DNA from: Siphonodentalium dalli | Taxonomy: Eukaryota > Mollusca > Scaphopoda > Gadilida > Siphonodentaliidae | DNA: 64,000 bases | NCBI GenBank assembly: GCA_032622095.1 | Contig: CP136062.1 | Span: 134,619,282 to 134,683,281, forward strand | Direction of reading: 5' to 3' | In this document: positions 22,120 through 32,400 of the stretch, piece by piece | Layout of the letters: every line of letters begins with the position of its first letter | How positions within the stretch are numbered: the stretch's first letter is position 1 | Position numbers and translations under genes: made by a program | The notes under the pieces: model-generated | The model's input: only the letters and a program-made list of their open reading frames with translations | Told to the model about the DNA's origin: nothing | Databases searched by the model: none

Positions 22120-22405
22120 TCCTCTTGTGATGCACCCTTCTGATAAGGCAACCCTTCTATCGTGTTATTGTTTGATTATTGGTGTATTATGTGGTGATAA
22201 ACTAGAGATGCGAATATAATTATTAACTACTCGCTTTTCTATCGATATCAAACGTTGTTCAAACCGCGAGTGTCAGAACATAAGACTCAAAGTTGCAGAA
22301 AATGATACTTACAAGGATAGTATTTGGCAAATTTTTAAATAATTTGGCAAACAAAAATTTCTTTTGGCGAATTATATGGCAAAGTAAATTTTGGTCCAGC
22401 GCGGA

Positions 22406-22969
22406 CCCTGCAAACTACAAAACGTTAGAGCAGATTAGAAATTTACTCCTCCTTAAAGTCAGATAAACGCGTGAAACCAGATCCAGACCAGCGACCATAA
22501 ATCGACCAACTTAGATTCCAATAATGGGGACAAGTACCGATAAGCAACCAATAAGTTTACATGTCCAATAAGTTTACCTTTCTTTGACTGAAAGCAGGCA
22601 CAATGTACCAGGGACAAACAATATCCGCATAGCGTAAGTGCTGTCGACATCCAAATTGGTATATGTACTCGTGTGTATACAGCAATAAAATGTGTCTAAA
22701 ATACTCCGTGTATCGGAGTTGAACATCAGCGTGAGTTTTCTAACAAACTTTAAAATGGACGTATCCATAACCAACGAACGTCTCTTGGTTGTGTAACATC
22801 AAATCAATTACCCCAAATCAAATTATATATTCGGTGTGGGCGCGTGATATCATGGCATCAAAGCCACATGGCGGCCCCAATCGTAATTCAAAGTAATTTG
22901 TCAGTTCTGTTAGGTCAGCATATGACATTTTGGTACGTGCTTTGAATAGATAAGTGATGTTACTTGGCA
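22406..22969. other. No gene seen
   Basis: AT-rich, short frames only. Confidence 0.4.
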
Positions 22970-23345
22970 CATGGCGGTTTGTGATTCAAAATACAGCTAA
23001 TAATGTTCACTTTCGAAATTTTACCGGTACCGAAATAGGTCGATACATACATGTACACTCTGCCGTTAAATGAGCATGCCGAGTTCCCAAAAAAGACATA
23101 TTGATGTAATGTAAAATACAACTTTAAACACGGTGTTTGGGTCCCAAACAAAAACAGAAAATTCCACGAGGTGGTTTAGAAAAGAGCGTTCAGTATTAGT
23201 CTATTCTAGATATCGCAGACATGAAGAACGTTTTTTCTTCACTTTTATGTATGTGAAAAGTAGAACATAGCTGTAAAACTGCTGTAGCCATGGCATGTAT
23301 TGCCACAGATCACGAAGCTGACATATCAACACACCATAAAAACGA
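22970..23345 (+). repeat. Family A dispersed repeat, copy 1
   Basis: Shared landmarks in order: CACATGGCGGTTTG; ACCGGTACCGAAATAGGTCG; AACTTTAAACACGGTGTTTG then GGTCCCA; GAAAAGAGCGTTC; TATTAGTCTATTC; CACTTTTATG; AAAACTGCTGTAGCCATG. The same series occurs in the other family A copies and, inverted, in every 1,456-bp tandem unit. No coding frame is conserved among copies, so this is a non-autonomous repeat of unknown class. Confidence 0.8.
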
Positions 23346-23642
23346 TGGCCAGACTAAATACATAATATACACATTGTAATGAATCTCTCTTGGTCTAGAT
23401 ATATATAAGAGTATAAATTCAGTGTGAAAGTTTGTCTATCTATCTGTCTATCTGCCCGGATTTTCTCCCTATACCGATTTCAATTACATTTGGTGTGGTG
23501 ACTCGGGGTACCCTAGCGGATGTTATCACGGTGTTAGATTTAATTAACAAATTATAAAATAAATAATAAGTGAATGGAGCAGAGCTCAATTTAAAAAAAA
23601 CAAAAGTGTTTTAAATAAAATATACATATTTTTTTTATCTCA

Positions 23643-23960
23643 AGACACATGGCGGTTTGCACTCATAAATACATCTAATAAATAATCACTTTTTAATTGT
23701 TACCGATAACGAACTGGTTTGTACTTACACGAACAACCTTTCTGCGGGCATTATATGTGTCGGGAAGAAGCATTTAATTCATACAAAATTTAACGTTTAA
23801 CACGCGGTGTTTGTTCATAAGAAAGAGCGTTTATTAAAATGAAAACGTTTATCAAATGGCTGTGACCATTGATATTATTTTTCAGAGCTAGCATATGAAG
23901 CCGGTATATGGTTCGTTTTATTTGTCAATATATCGTATACCTCATTCCAAATTACGCCGA
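23643..23960 (+). repeat. Family A dispersed repeat, copy 2
   Basis: Landmarks ACACATGGCGGTTTG, GGGCATTA, AACACGCGGTGTTTG, AAAGAGCGTTTATT, GGCTGTGACCATTG, TTTTTCAGAGC, CATATGAAGCCGGTATAT. More diverged than copy 1. A 152-codon minus-strand frame begins at 23875 within it and is considered chance. Confidence 0.7.
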
Positions 23961-24699
23961 GGCGTATAGTTTTTGAGTCTGTCATGGTCATTATTTGTTT
24001 AAATAATCTCTCATTGGGGATGTTTAACATGATATGTTCTCGTAAAATAGGGCGCGCTCGTCTGACAGAGAAATACAGTGTATAAAAAATGTCGAGGTCA
24101 AAGTACCGCCCGCTTAGTATGTTGAAATATGCCAAATAGTAATTGCCGGAAAGAATCTGGAACCCATTCATTAATGGCAAGCACGTGTCCGTATGTTGTA
24201 GCGAAGTCTTTTTCCTGCGAACGATGGATAAACGGCATCCCCCACTGTGTGGTGTCATCATCCGAGTCTTTAATGATAATATGTCATTCGTGACCACATT
24301 GTCACATAACACATGAGCGCATATATAGTACATTACATAAACATGATATGTGAATTAAACATATGAACATACAAACATATAAACAGGAAATACACATAGA
24401 TAAATGTAGTTTGTATAACACATACAAAGCTAAACCTAGAAATCGGCAGAATATAGGACATAAATATTTGACCCCCGCTGCGCTCTGTGCCAAATCATCA
24501 GGTTGTTGCACCTGTGAATCGGCGCCGTTTAAATTAGTGAGATGGATATATCTAATTACCCGCGGTGTGATGTCATTATCGAATATTCCGACTAGAGTGC
24601 TATATAATTGAGTGTCGGGTAATAAGTTAATCGCAGTCGATACCCCCCGTAGATTATCAAAAGTTTCTATCTAGGGTATTATATAACATTAATTAAAGC
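23961..24699. other. No certain gene; minus-strand frame with faint LINE-like C-terminal flavour
   Basis: The minus-strand frame ending at 23875 runs to 24333. Residues such as RARPILREHIMLNIPNE and the IRLGVIWNEVYDIL ending faintly recall C-terminal ends of invertebrate LINE ORF2, but there is no Cys/His knuckle and the last third lies in family A. Not called as a gene. Confidence 0.3.
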
Positions 24700-25107
24700 C
24701 ATATGGTGTAGTTCGCGCTTTAAAATGCATGTAATAATATTCGTATTTGAATGTTTTGCCGGTATCGATATAGGTTGATAAAAACTCGAAATACTGTTCT
24801 AACGGGCATTTTATGCAACAGAAAGGCGCACTGGAGTAACAAAAAAATCAACTTTGAACACGGTGTTTGGGTCCCAATACAAACAACATACATATGCACG
24901 TTTATTTTACTCATATGCAAAACGTTGAAAACAGAGGTAAAACTGCTGTGACCATGCCAAGTATTTTTCAGAGAATATGAATCTGATATATAAACATTTC
25001 GTGTATTTGTCAACCTATTTTATACTCCGTCTTGTCAACAGTTAATCACATCTCTGTCACCACATCACAACATCAACGACTTATTTGATAACTCAATAAA
25101 GACATAA

Positions 25108-25593
25108 CTATTTAACGATAATACTCGCAGCAAACTCCCCAGAAATAGCAACAGACGTGATCTCCCACGCAAAAAGCTTAGAACATACAGAACGTTCAAA
25201 ACAATCACTTCTTTGGATCTTGACATCATTTCCACCCCCAAACAACGAGAATCCCTCACGAAATTCAGAATTAGTTGTCACACACTGGGCATTGAGCGCG
25301 GACACTATTTCGATTTCGATGAAGCAGACCGCAAATGTGAAACCTGCAACCAAATTGATAATGAGGAGCACTTTCTCCTCCATTGTACCTCACTGTCCGA
25401 CGAGCGCGCCATATTTCACGAGAAACTAATACCTGATCTCCTAACCACCCCTAACGAGACGTTACCCACAGACCCAACAACTCTACATGCACTGGCATAT
25501 TTCGTCCACTGTGGACTGAAAAAGAAAGGTGTTTGGCGATCAAGTGACGAACTGGTTAATCGAGTACAACAAAAAAGGAACAATCAGTAAAAT
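25108..25593 (+). pseudogene. LINE ORF2 C-terminus with CCHC-type knuckle
   Basis: An open frame of about 160 residues, stop-free from 25108. Seen: a basic RKKLRTYRTFK segment, then TKFRISCHTLGIERGHY, then CETCNQIDNEEHFLLHC, a Cys-x2-Cys-x8-His-x4-Cys knuckle, and a short tail after it. This order is the usual extreme C-terminus of invertebrate non-LTR retrotransposon ORF2, downstream of the RT thumb. The frame lacks RT and endonuclease and has a stop upstream (25105-25107), so it is a truncated copy and not a host gene. The intact frame suggests the insertion is not very old. Confidence 0.85.
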
Positions 25594-25594
25594 G

Positions 25595-25690
25595 TACATT
25601 AACATAGAATAACATTATTATGTATTTGTTGCTACTTATTTTGTTCCATGCATATTCGATGTTCTTGTCCTGTTATTCTATGTTAATGTA
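25595..25690 (+). other. Perfect 20-bp stem with 56-nt loop in LINE 3' UTR
   Basis: TACATTAACATAGAATAACA at 25595-25614 is the exact reverse complement of 25671-25690. It begins two bases after the stop codon and would fold the 3' UTR into a long hairpin close to the RNA end. Confidence 0.85.
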
Positions 25691-25790
25691 AATTTGACCA
25701 TACATGGTGTAACGTACTAATAAACTTGATTGATAGAGTGATCTAAATTGCGTAAACAACACTTGGAAGCTCGGGCGATCCATGTCCGTT

Positions 25791-27154
25791 TATACATGTA
25801 TATATATTCACCAGCGAATATGGAACAATTAATATTGTATATCTTTGAAAGTGTTTTCGTCTCCCATTTGTATACAACGTCATATGGGCAAATCTTGTAA
25901 TCTGATGGTATATCGGGTTTATAGCAGACAATTTCAATTGAATTTTAATGGTCAATGACTGAGCACTGGCACTAACGTGGTAAACGAGGCTTTGGTGCGT
26001 TGATCTATTCAAAGGCTCAATTAAAGACATATTATGTACTTGTTCGGGTGTGTTAAATTGATAAGTTAGTATGCAGGCGCTATGCCAACTAAAGGAATAT
26101 TACATTCTACTAACATCGCTAAAAATTTGAACCAAATTGGCCGTAGCACTCCAAAGAAAACATCGTCATAACTACGCTCAATTGTAAATATTTACTACTC
26201 GATTCGGGACGAATCTATAGGCGACAAACTAACGAAAACAATTTCGCCATCGAGAGTCACTGCATTTAATTAATATATAAGAATGACGGTGTGTGCTGTG
26301 ACGTTTGCTACACTATTTGTAAAAAAAAATACTACATTGAACAGATTATTCTCCATTTCTATGTTATCACCATACCGGAGTGTTTTACATCACTTTAATA
26401 CAAATAGTAAAATGTGTGCATATGACTTGCTTGAAACGATTAACATTTGGATGTTTTTTGTGTGTATTTCTTGACCACCATATGATGCATTCTTCCTAAA
26501 TGTTATATGTACCAAAATGTTATATGTACCAAGCCTCTACCAATTACTGGTCAATTGTTTTGAACATTAGTACATATATTTACCACTATGGTAACTTATA
26601 CACATGCAAATGCGAGCTTTGTTGGATTTTGTTCAGTAAAGCTATCCTCATTGTTCAACTTAGATATAATGATCGGCAACATGCATGTACTGAATTGTGT
26701 CTAAGTTTGGACTTCTTCGTTTCCAATTGATCTTTAAAACTTGACACAATATGCTTGCTATATGCAATTGACGGGAGCCTGTCCGCATATGAATATGAAC
26801 TCGGTCTGCATGGTGTAATTTGTTTTCGTATAGTGTTATGGCTATCCTTAAATCCACATATCGATTTATATATATACGGTCCGCATTATGACACATGCGC
26901 TTGTACTCACGCTGGTATAGTGGTAAAGTTCTTGTTATTACATCAGACCAAATCCCCTAAATACAATTTTAATACATGTAGTCCACCTTTAAATTTGCAT
27001 CGATGCGAGTACAGGGGGAATTTGTCATAAGATGGGTCGAGTCTGGCTGTGTTTGTGTTTGCATATTCAATGTTCCCATTGTGCGCGAGTCAAGAAGAGT
27101 AATGACTCTCGATGTACAGGTTTGGCAGAACTGGGTTTCGAGTTAAAGTCACAT
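25791..27154. other. No gene seen
   Basis: AT-rich. A 16-bp word AATGTTATATGTACCA is tandemly doubled at about 26498-26530. Frames are short and without motifs. Confidence 0.4.
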
Positions 27155-27485
27155 GGCCGTTTGTCCCGCACATTAACCTCATGATGTTTGCATTTTAATT
27201 TTTCTCGGTATCGAAATAGGTCAATAAACTACTCGAAATATTATTCCGCGGGCTGTTCCTGATGCCGTAAACATAAAGAGTGTCTGTTTAACCTATATAT
27301 GTGGAAACACTTGAACCAGCTCGAGGTATATAGCTGTAGCCATGGAAATTATTTTCAATAAAAATATGAAGCCGGGATATCAGTATTTTGTGTATTTGTC
27401 AACCTGTCTTATATATACATACTTCCAAATTATGTAGACAAAAGTTGGAAGCTGGAATGATCCATGTCCATTTAAGGCATGCCAT
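27155..27485 (+). repeat. Family A dispersed repeat, copy 4 (uninterrupted)
   Basis: Landmarks CACATGGCCGTTTG, TCGGTATCGAAATAGGTC, ACTCGAAATATT, CATAAAGAGTGTCTG, AGCTGTAGCCATGGAA, ATATGAAGCCGGGATATCA, GTATTTGTCAACCTG, GTTGGAAGCTGG, GATCCATGTCCATTTAAGG. Lacks the GGTGTTTGGGTCCCA block. Provides the empty-site reference for the LINE in copy 3. Confidence 0.75.
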
Positions 27486-28030
27486 CTACGAGTGTGCAAA
27501 TTGTGAAACAACGCCCAAACAGACTCTAGAAGTCATAACTCCTGAAATAAAATTTGGACCGGACTGATTTCCGATATCATATGCAATATAGACATATAGT
27601 CATAAGTAGAAGCCACACATGGCCACAATTGGTTAACATCGAAGTTATGAACTGTTGTGCCTATATGTCGCGAAATAGACATGCGGGAAATAATTCAGGA
27701 GGTATACATCCAAATACAATTAGGATAAAATTGGTGTTCGACACATTCAAGATATTCGTGAGTATAATACATGAATATATTATATACCAATACTTTCGAA
27801 TTTTTCCCAGTATCGCAATATGTCGATAAATACTTGCACCATACATTTATATATACGGGGAATATGAAGTCACAAAAATACAACTACATGTCAACACGGT
27901 CTTTGGGTCCCAAATAGACAACATAAATGACAGTGAACGACACGGAACATAAAATAACGTTCTGTGTTAGCCTATGCCATGCAGATATGCATGGTATAAA
28001 AAAAGAGTGTTTGTTTTCACTTCTGGGCGA

Positions 28031-28973
28031 AAAAAATGAAAAATGGGTGTCACATTGGCGGACTATGTACGGACTCCTGTCCAAGGTGAGAAATCTTCAC
28101 CTATCTGCAGACTTAGCATTAAAACTTTTTGATTACCTCATACAACCCATTCTGTTATATGGATGTGAATTATGGGGCTTTGAGAATACTCGCGATATCG
28201 AGGCTGTCCATCTCAAATTCTGTAAGCTCCTAACGAACATGAAAATGAGTACTCCAAATTATATGGTTTATGGTGAGCTTGGAAGATGGCCATTTCGTGT
28301 TGAAATTGACAAAAGAATGACCTCATTTTGGAGCCGCCTAATGACGAAAAAAAAAGTAATCACCCCTTCATATTGTACAAGTTAATTTTAGCTATATATG
28401 AAAGGCGGTGGCAAAAGAATACGATACCTTGATCACATTGAAGACATTTTTGTGCGTGCGGATTGCGAAGACAACTGGAAAACACAGTTACCCGTTTCGA
28501 ATTCTAAACTTCAATATATGCACAAAAAACTACTTGGCAATTTTTTTCTCCAGTGGAATAATGAAGTTTCTCAATCGTCACGAGGAGAATTTTATCGTAA
28601 CCTGAAAAAATGTCCTTCGCTTAGTCGTTTTTATGTTGAATGTCCCTTTAATTCAATTATCTCGCTACAGAGAATTCGTACATCAAATCATAGATTAGGC
28701 GTTGAAACTATGAAGTGGGCAAAATCTAAGAACCAAAAGAAAGGGATATCTGGAATTGGCTCATGTCAGTTATGTGGCGCCATCATGTGCGATGAATATC
28801 ATTTTGTAATAGTTTGTCCAAATTTACGTGAATACCGCATGAAATATATTGACGAATCGATCTGGAAAAATCCATCGCGAGAGTCTTTTTATGGCTTATT
28901 AAATTCTTCTGACACACTGAAGCTAAACAAACTTTCAAACTTTATAAAAATCGGATTGAAACAATTTAAATAA
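28031..28973 (+). pseudogene. LINE ORF2 C-terminal half, frameshifted
   Basis: First block: KWVSHWRTMYGLLSKVRNL, LALKLFDYLIQPILLYGCEL, VYGELGRWPFRVEIDKRM, the conserved stretch just after the RT palm. Second block (to 28973): RTSNHRLGVETMKWAK, then CQLCGAIMCDEYHFVIVC, a Cys-x2-Cys-x8-His-x4-Cys knuckle, and a short tail ending in TAA. Between them a run of nine A at 28357-28365 shifts the frame: the phase after it continues sensibly as HPFILYKLILAIYER, and a second shift near 28400 restores the original phase. Palm motifs A-C and the endonuclease are missing. This is a decayed, 5'-truncated copy from a different LINE family than the one at 25.0-25.7 kb. Confidence 0.88.
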
Positions 28974-29179
28974 CTATTCAAATATTTGGCGATCGTGGTG
29001 CTTATATGTGTGTGCGTCTGCATGTGTGAACATGCAGACATACATATATGTGAAGATCACGTCGTAGATTCCTTATTCATAGTACAACTATGCATATTAT
29101 GTTACTATTTGTATGGTTTCCACGTGTTTTAGATATGCAAAATTCCATAACGAATATCGAGTGTGCCATAATACAATGT

Positions 29180-29470
29180 CTATGTGTATGTGTTTATATG
29201 TGTATATATATATGTATATATATGTATGTGTGTGTATGTATGTGTATATATATATGTATATATATGTATGTGTGTGTATGTATGTGTATATAGCTATATA
29301 TATATATATATATTGTATATGTATATGTGTATATATATGTATATGTGTGTATGTGTATGTATGTGTTTGTATGCATGTATACTTATACATATGTATGTAT
29401 GTTTGTGTGTGTAGGTATATGCATGAGTATGTATACGTATATAATATGTGCGTATTTATAAGTGTGTGTA
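29180..29470 (+). repeat. Microsatellite, TATG/TG/TA mixed
   Basis: Nearly 300 bp of TATG, TGTG and TATA words with an internal repeat of about 50 bp (near 29205-29250 and 29250-29295). It produces spurious Tyr/Val/Cys and Tyr/Ile/His/Thr frames on both strands. Confidence 0.95.
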
Positions 29471-32400
29471 AACATTATATGAGTCAATTTAATTACAGAT
29501 AATAATCATGTACGTAATATTGGAACATCATTATTTACAACAACTTGGTTTCCAAAAAGAAAATGAGAAAACAGTACTATATATACTAACCATGATGTAT
29601 AATTAAGTAATTTCTTCTTCTTTTTTTTCCCGGAATCTTTAAATAAGTCTATCGAGATCTGTATTGTTCTATTCCGGACATGTTAATTCAATATTGGACC
29701 GTAACTGATTATTATCTGCATTGTATTCTGTCTATGTATACCCCGGAAAGTTCTAATTTGTATATAGTGTATATATGTTTTCTCATGTACCATGTATTAT
29801 AATGGCTGAGAATAAAGCATTACTTACTTGCAAGTATTTTGTTTCAGAGCGTATGAAGCCGGTATATCAACATTTCGTGTTTTATCAATTTATCATATAT
29901 ATATATATATACCTCATTTCAAACTGTGTGGGCAATATTTGGAAGCTTGGATGAGCTATGTCCGTTTGAGGTAACTCCGTCACACCAAGTGTTATCAATG
30001 CATTTGGGGCAGTAATGTTGGCTGAAATATGTCAAACTGTGCAGCTTGGCAATCCACATTACATAATTATATAGTTAATTTGGGATATGAGAAAGACACT
30101 CTCTACACATATATTAGCTGCATGCACGATAACACTTATTGTTTTCTAACCAAAAATAACACAGATTATAACATACCGTTATATATTCTAGGCTGAATAA
30201 AATCAAAGCGTGTTAAACTTCTTTCAAAAGTTTACATCTGGCCATGCACGACAACCTCTCACTAATGAGTCCATATGCCCAATCTAATTATTTTCTGGTC
30301 AATGTAGGACATACCCATGACGGTTGTAGTGTCAAATCGGACAAGGCAACTTTATTGTAATTAGAACTCGGAAATGTAACATGGGACCAATACTTTAACA
30401 CATAATACTGCATTTTTTGTGAAATTTCACCAGCGCCTGTGTACCCGAGTATTATGAAACCCACTTATTAGTAAGAATGTCCGGAATCGGGCGATTAGTT
30501 GTAACTATACATACTTTATTAAATCGTCAAAAGGGTAAATTGGCGAGCACGAATTAATGTTATGCTGGCTTCATATGCTCAGAAAAAATCATGTTCATTA
30601 TCACCGTCATTTCGCAGTCGTTTTCAAGTTATCGCACAAAAGTGAAATAAAACGCTCTTTATTATTACCAATCAGGAATAGACTAACACGGAACGCTCTT
30701 TTCTGTTCCATGCCGTGCATATGGCTGTTGTTTGGGAACCAAATGCCGGGTTAAAAGTGTGTTTTGTTTACTTCAATGCGACATGCAGGCACAGGCAATG
30801 CCTACAGAAATGTAGTTCAAGCATTTATAGACCTATTTCGATACCGGGAAAACTTAAAAAGGGAAACATGTATTTTGAGGTGCAAACCGCCATATGGCTT
30901 TAAATTAAAACAAAAATTGGAATTAATTTTTTTTTCAGGACTGAGCTATGCTCCAGATAACGTTTATTTTATTCTGGTAAATAACTATATTCCAATGCTC
31001 TGACCAACTTAGAGCACCACACCCAATGGGTTAACTGGAAAATCCAGTTGGGCGTGTGTTGACCAAGAAACACAACCCGTGCGCTGTACGACATTGAACA
31101 CTCTTGACAATGGATGTGCTTTACAAATAAAACGGGAAACTATTGTTACAAGAGATGGAGCTAGATCTCTCCAGATCGAGAACAGAATCTAACTCTCCCA
31201 ACAGATATAGGCGCTGTCTTGCTAGATCGAGAAAAGAATCACAACTCTATCAACATATGTGGTAACGTGAGCCAATATATAATCTCGTTGCTGATAAGAT
31301 TGCATAATTCAACGATTCAACCATATGCGTAAGTGTGCCCCATCCGATATTGTAGACTGGCACTCCAATAAACACTTATGGTATACAGTGTTTGTGGTTT
31401 AGTTGCACATTAATGAATATTTAAGAGCATGATTAGTGAAAAATGTAATTAGTGACCCATTTGAGATACTCATGTTGGCTGAAATAAGTAAAAATGTGCA
31501 GCTTGGCAATCCACATTACATATTTGTATAGTTCATTTGGGATATGAGAAAGACACTCTCTATACATAGATTAGCTGCATGCACGATAACACTTATTGTT
31601 TTCTAACCGAAAATAACACAGATTATAACATACCGTTATATATTCTAGGCTGAACAAAATCAAAGCGTGTTAAACTTCTTTCGAAAGTCCACATCTGGCC
31701 ATGCACGACAGCCTCTCACTAATGAGTCCATATGCCCAATCTAATTATTTTCTGGTCAATGTAGGACATACCCATGACGGTTGTATAGTGTCAAATCGGA
31801 CAAGGCAACTTTATTGTAATTATAACTCGGAAATGTAACATGGGACCAATACTTTAACACATAATACTGCCTTTTTGTGAAATTTCACCAGCGCCTGTGT
31901 ACCCGAGTATTATGAAACCCACTTATTAGTAAGAATGTCCGGAATCGGGCGATTAGTTGTAACTATACATACTTTATTAAATCGTCAAAAGGGTAAATTG
32001 GCGAGCACGAATTAATATTATGCTGGCTTTATATGCTCAGAAAAAAATCATGTTCATTATCACCGCCATTTCGCAGTCGTTTTCAACTTATCGCACAAAA
32101 GTGAAACAAAACGCTCTTTATTATTACCAATCAGGAATAGACTAACACGGAACGCTCTTTTCTGTTCCATGCCGTGCATATGGCTGTTGTTTGGGAACCA
32201 AATGCCGTGTTAAAATTGTGTTTTGTTTACTTCAATGCGACATGCAGGCACAGGCAATGCCTACATAAATGTAGTTCAAGCATGTAAAGACCTATTTCGA
32301 TACCGGGAAAACTTAAAAAGGGAAACATGTATTTTGAGATGCAAACCGCCATATGGCTTTAGATTAAAACAAAAATTGGAATTAATTTTTTTTCTGGATT

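Larger units (their letters stand above)
21549..22405. mobile_element. Possible TIR element with TTTGGCAAA-rich ends, interrupted by a SINE
   Basis: The left side (21549-21650: GTTCGCGCTG, then several TTGCCAAAT/TTTGGCAAA words) is mirrored on the right (22315-22405: TTTGGCAAA words, ending CAGCGCGGAC). The inverted GYCCGCGCTG / CAGCGCGGAC edges plus shared AT-rich TTTGGCAAA subterminal words suggest ends of one DNA element. The SINE at 21826-22109 lies inside it. Edges are tentative. Confidence 0.45.
25029..25740 (+). mobile_element. 5'-truncated LINE (C-terminal coding end plus 3' UTR)
   Basis: A 0.7-kb retrotransposon 3' end lying inside family A copy 3. It holds the last coding residues (25108-25593), a short 3' UTR and an end reading AATAAACTTGATTGATAGAG, a short GATT/TTGA-type tail. 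The 3' UTR has a perfect 20-bp inverted repeat (25595-25614 with 25671-25690). 5' truncation is the usual outcome of aborted target-primed reverse transcription. Confidence 0.85.
24700..25790 (+). repeat. Family A dispersed repeat, copy 3, split by a LINE
   Basis: Left part 24700-25028 carries GCCGGTATCGATATAGGT, AACTTTGAACACGGTGTTTG then GGTCCCA, ACTGCTGTGACCATG and TTTCGTGTATTTGTCAACCT. The right part resumes at 25741-25790 with AACACTTGGAAGCTCGG and GATCCATGTCCGTTTA. The uninterrupted copy 4 (27155-27485) joins these words directly, so 25029-25740 is an insertion. Confidence 0.8.
28031..29833 (+). mobile_element. 5'-truncated LINE with long 3' UTR
   Basis: Inserted in family A copy 5. Contains the RT-thumb-to-knuckle part of ORF2 (28031-28973) and about 850 bp of 3' UTR that includes a TATG/TG microsatellite (29180-29470). 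It ends AATAAAGCATTACTTACTTG, a polyadenylation-like hexamer followed by a short ACTT repeat of the kind that ends CR1/L2-like LINEs. Confidence 0.85.
27790..29975 (+). repeat. Family A dispersed repeat, copy 5, split by a LINE
   Basis: Left part 27790-28030: CCCAGTATCGCAATATGTCG, CAACACGGTCTTTGGGTCCC, AACGTTCTGTGTTAGCCTAT, AAAAGAGTGTTTGTTTTCAC. Right part resumes at about 29834: TTTTGTTTCAGAGCG, TATGAAGCCGGTATATCA, ATTTCGTG, ATATTTGGAAGCTTGG. The 1.8 kb between is LINE-derived. Confidence 0.8.

Noticed and set aside
23875-24333. 152-codon minus-strand frame as a gene
   Set aside because: Its last third lies within family A repeat, there is no motif, and its faint resemblance to LINE C-termini is not enough.
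29097-29502. Tyr/Cys/Val-rich and Tyr/Ile/His/Thr-rich frames
   Set aside because: Translation of a TATG/TG microsatellite.
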